Source: a virus. From it: a stretch of DNA of 39,377 bases. Shown piece by piece: positions 37,101 to 39,377 of the stretch. The notes under the pieces are model-generated. The model saw only the letters and a program-made list of their open reading frames with translations. It was not told the DNA's origin and made no database searches. The first letter of the stretch is position 1; the number at the start of each line of letters is the position of its first letter. The stretch is from positions 1-39,377 of the IMG/VR virus record IMGVR_UViG_3300020446_000025; one strand, written 5' to 3'. The position numbers were made by a program, and so were the translations under genes.

Positions 37101-39377
37101 TGCAGAAGATCGCAGCACAGAGAGTGTTGCAGAGGCGAGGGATAACCTTCCCCCAGATGTAACAACAGACACGACCACCGAAGCGGAGCCACAAGGCTCC
37201 GTTTCTGCTTCTGGGGTCCCAGAATTTGAGCTTGGCACTTATACGGAAAGAGACATTGCTACGCTCGAGGATAGGGATCTCGAGAGCATGGAGGCTCGCG
37301 AGCAGATAGACCGTGAGCGCAATGAGTTTGCGCTGGATGCTGGTGAATCAACCCTAGCGGCTGCTACGGAAAGACTGGGGCAGACCCGCGGCGGGGATAT
37401 GTTTGGCTTCGATGAGGTCCAGCCCCGATCCAACAAGGATTACGGGTTCGAGAATAGACGCCGGCAGATTAACTCGAAGCTCAATCAAACAAGCGAAGCA
37501 GATTTAGATCTGTTCTTGGAAGATATCGGTGCTCAAAAGAAAGGCACGAAACTCGAGAAGATTGAGCGGCTTACAGAGGCTTTTGAGGCTCAGTACGTTT
37601 TCGAGAACACCGGACCCTATGAGAGTGTTGTTCAAATAGAGCAGGCAATCCAAGACGGCGTAATCGACCGAGAGGACGCTGCTCGCTTTGCCAGAGTCTT
37701 GGCCACCTCTCAAAACGCTATGCCTTCCTCAACCAGTGCTAAGAGCAACGCCGGAGACATAGCCACACTTGCCGCGCGTATGTCTGGTAGCGAGAGAGTT
37801 CCCTACCGCACTGAAGCGGAAGAAGCGGCTTTCGAGGAATCAAACGCACCTGAGAGGCAGCGCCTGCAAGAGCAGCAGGAACAGCAAGAAGCTGAGAGAC
37901 AGGAAACAAGCGAGTGGTTTGACAACAAAGAAAACAGGGATCGGTTTATTGATTTCTGGGAAAAGGCTACTCCATCCACAAGGCGTGATGTCCTCGAGCG
38001 AGTAGGCATGAACGCCCTGGGCGACACTGACAAGAAGATCGCTCGGCGCATAAACGCAGAGACCCCATCTAAGCTGCCCAATGCGGTAAATAACCTCCTT
38101 GTTCCGTGGGCTGCACAAAACTTTGATAGCTACTTAGAGGAGTACAAAAACAACAAGGACAACTGGGATGCGGTCGAGTGGGCTCAATATCTTGATCGCC
38201 CACAAGAGGAAATAGAGCGGCTCATCCAAGATCGAGAAATCAGGGATCTCGCGCTTCTCCAAGCTGAGCAGCCAAGCAATGCGCCAGAGCACCGAAATGC
38301 AGACACTGGGGTAAATGAAGCGCAGCTCGCGGAGCTGGTGGAAACTCTCGGCAGATACCGTACAGCAGAAGATACGCTTGCAGACCCAGAGCGCGTGACT
38401 CGAGTGCTGCAAGCGCCGGCAGAAAAAGATCGTGTTCGGCTAAAAGATAAGGTCAACATTCTCACGGGAAGCCAAGGGTTTCTGAGCCCAGAGCAAGCTG
38501 AAGCTCGAGTGCAAACGTGGCGGGACAATGCTCGAGGCCAGTTCCGAGTTCCAGAAAAGAGAGCAATAAACGACCGACTTGTTGTGCTTTCCCTCTTTGA
38601 CCTAACGGGATCATGGTCAGATCCGTGGTCAGAAGCCGGATATGAGGTTCATACCTTCGATATCCAAGACAACCCCTATGTAGGCGACATAACCAACTTC
38701 GGTACAGATTTCTTCCAGCAGCTGTTCAATATGTTCGACGGCAAAGAAATCCACGCGATTTTGGCTGCTTGCCCCTGCACTGATTTCGCAAGCAGCGGAT
38801 CAAGGCACTTCTCCGCGAAAGATAAAGACGGGCGCACTTACTCAAGCATACAGCTGGTGCAAGCCACCCTCGATGTTATCGAATACTTCAAGCCATCTGT
38901 CTGGGCGATAGAGAATCCAGTGGGTCGCATCGAGAAGATGAACGGCTTGCCGCCCTGGTCACTTTCTTTTGATCCGTACCACTTTGGCGAGGACTACACA
39001 AAGAAAACGCTTCTTTGGGGCCGCATGAACGCAGACCTGCCTATTGCGCCAACTGAGCCTACTGCCGGCTCCAAGATGCACAGTCAGTTCGGCGGCAGCT
39101 CGATAGAGACAAAGAACGCGAGAAGCGAAACCCCAGAAGGTTTTGCTTATGCCTTCTTCAACGCAAACAACGCTATCGACCACCCGATTATGACCATGCA
39201 GAACCGCTACGACATGGTTGATCCAGATGCGATTCGCGAAGCTGTTGAAGCGGGAATGTCGTTCTCCGACATAGACAACATTGTCATGGACCCTTACTAC
39301 ATTTCCCTCGACTATGAGGCTGCTGCGGCGGATCTGAGAGAGGCTGTTAAGGAGCTTCGAGAGGATCAGGAAGGGGG
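34168..39377 (+). CDS. Giant polyvalent-type protein with C5-methyltransferase-like domain, partial
   Basis: At least 1,736 codons from ATG 34168; no stop before the window edge. The N-terminus has two TRSNFF(N/S)PGLFD(D/E)E copies (residues 5-18, 25-38). A Gly-rich hydrophobic segment (GIAGAVAGGGFGGLLAGG) is near 295-315. Around 633-680 is a beta-rich YPTAKTAQAAM...GFAVEG unit, and about 780-875 an IVKLGGINIEDAKS/DVMEDIRDAI unit, like domains of polyvalent proteins. A SAP-like KGTKLEKIERL lies near 1131. Residues about 1472-1640 form a cytosine-methyltransferase-like domain: SLFDLTGSWSD (motif I; Leu replaces usual Gly), ACPCTDF (C1537, motif IV) and AIENPVG (motif VI). Polyvalent proteins often travel with the virion and act in the new host. 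Confidence 0.75.
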   Translation, partial: MAENTRSNFFNPGLFDDEYIAPSVTRSNFFSPGLFDEEEEEEKGFVLNTLAGAGERGAELVSNLVEFTGNLAESGEKWIAETTGINPYIEFGEDGVSFEWYRDPNETSNMLQPLAEGIEELGDFGYESRFTWENFKGEDGELSWDDWTNPKKLAGFVVEQGVHSIPDMVAAVTTLVPYVASRTQEIAEQREINKGKSYRYVDGVYIEDPDGPIRVDNDGVVTAGDLTEALPTAVFNSVLERIGALSIFKSAPGATLKSRIFKGSTREAGTEFLQEGSEYAGEVIGTPVPFETDVALDRGIAGAVAGGGFGGLLAGGDSLLRGNELAEAVDKGRKESQARGGDGLDQAAAAAGNAASTPLSATERLRQRMGMGSTEPEQLMDVEDLAGTSEANPVPVFGATIETPTGTTQIETDNAEATARAARALAGDTGTVTLTPEETTLDPESLSREQLEELYPAAYQVSPYALGQIDDFRRLGIPNEQTYQAILASRRADRTAPVQTPAPSSRQPLGTDPRLGLRDSILMNERDIRAAEEAGDQDAVTALNEDNVRLRSVEAQLRRANELAQQGNQAAADRIIERVRPILQEEAGRRAAFDFTPPQTDPLLLEDQGIIYGEAPEGAPQLPSRVTRRKTSGEPYPTAKTAQAAMNFLRNNEPEYNWAVIRDGDGFAVEGNLPEGPGAQVINEVTPDAVVERGQQSQRQRLQDLQFEEEVVQPEQAIEQERQEDQVSIGDVIAQFEASVDEEAQKLDELRAQRDEMTARDLKGVNAPIPASTIKDTDDLLLTIVKLGGINIEDAKSNDFDTKRDAPKPYSVGRYALFKRNGKTFDDLRESLQELGWYIPEDPNQPPQLGANDVMEDIRDAIRSTSEGSYVYKADKEGDIAGLDRDIDLQQELIDEFEYLLESYKTQINPEEAGRNDLNIYDAAQFFEGVTEEIYSGPEQIPARRAEATTGDVPAVVAGGDRAAEGDPRGGQRRDQEIAEDRSTESVAEARDNLPPDVTTDTTTEAEPQGSVSASGVPEFELGTYTERDIATLEDRDLESMEAREQIDRERNEFALDAGESTLAAATERLGQTRGGDMFGFDEVQPRSNKDYGFENRRRQINSKLNQTSEADLDLFLEDIGAQKKGTKLEKIERLTEAFEAQYVFENTGPYESVVQIEQAIQDGVIDREDAARFARVLATSQNAMPSSTSAKSNAGDIATLAARMSGSERVPYRTEAEEAAFEESNAPERQRLQEQQEQQEAERQETSEWFDNKENRDRFIDFWEKATPSTRRDVLERVGMNALGDTDKKIARRINAETPSKLPNAVNNLLVPWAAQNFDSYLEEYKNNKDNWDAVEWAQYLDRPQEEIERLIQDREIRDLALLQAEQPSNAPEHRNADTGVNEAQLAELVETLGRYRTAEDTLADPERVTRVLQAPAEKDRVRLKDKVNILTGSQGFLSPEQAEARVQTWRDNARGQFRVPEKRAINDRLVVLSLFDLTGSWSDPWSEAGYEVHTFDIQDNPYVGDITNFGTDFFQQLFNMFDGKEIHAILAACPCTDFASSGSRHFSAKDKDGRTYSSIQLVQATLDVIEYFKPSVWAIENPVGRIEKMNGLPPWSLSFDPYHFGEDYTKKTLLWGRMNADLPIAPTEPTAGSKMHSQFGGSSIETKNARSETPEGFAYAFFNANNAIDHPIMTMQNRYDMVDPDAIREAVEAGMSFSDIDNIVMDPYYISLDYEAAAADLREAVKELREDQEG

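Noticed and set aside
1-39377. tRNA genes, transposases, integrase
   Set aside because: No cloverleaf, transposase motif or tyrosine/serine recombinase pattern was found on reading either strand.

Overview
The window is a near-complete tailed-phage genome of about 39.4 kb and moderately high G+C. It is densely packed, with many ATGA, TAATG and GTGA start/stop overlaps. Both ends fall inside genes (a leftward hypothetical at base 1 and a giant rightward gene at the right edge), so it is probably a permuted or incomplete linear assembly. The head genes (portal of 736 aa, scaffold, N4-gp56-type capsid, GNAT and membrane-active internal-virion-like proteins, no tail tape measure or sheath) point to a podovirus. 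A gammaproteobacterial, probably marine host is suggested by the SSB, NinG- and NinB-like proteins, Shine-Dalgarno-led genes and domain types I associate with marine phages. I cannot name the host.

Layout. (1) Bases 1-3069, leftward: recombination and replication operon with a hypothetical, a possible single-strand annealing protein, a YqaJ/lambda-type exonuclease, SSB, a DUF3310-like protein and a partial hypothetical. (2) 3070-4359: a control region with direct repeats and palindromes, two small rightward genes and a leftward Cro/CI-like repressor. (3) 4360-8087, rightward: a lambdoid-like replication/nin block with a zinc-ribbon primase fragment, an O-like initiator carrying iteron-like repeats inside its own gene, a DnaB-like ATPase, NinB- and NinG-like proteins and a possible Q-like antiterminator. 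(4) 8070-10629, leftward: nine small accessory genes driven by a good sigma70-type promoter near 10700. (5) 10663-10922: late leader with a stem-loop and a strong intrinsic terminator directly before the late genes, the architecture expected if the Q-like protein relieves termination. (6) 10923-34089, rightward late genes: small proteins and lysis genes, terminase, portal, scaffold, capsid, connector and tail proteins, glycine-rich and collagen-like fibres, a cupredoxin-like W/C-rich protein, a flavin-dependent tryptophan halogenase, and internal virion proteins. (7) 34168-39377, rightward: one open frame of at least 1,736 codons, a polyvalent-type protein ending (in the window) in a cytosine-C5-methyltransferase-like domain.

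The most notable points are the halogenase with conserved catalytic Lys and Glu and a fused Cys-rich tail; the methyltransferase-like domain in a giant probably virion-borne protein; iterons conserved at DNA level in all three reading frames of the initiator gene; and a strong excess of the palindrome CTCGAG across the whole window. No integrase, transposase, tRNA or CRISPR array was seen. All assignments come from reading the sequence without database searches.
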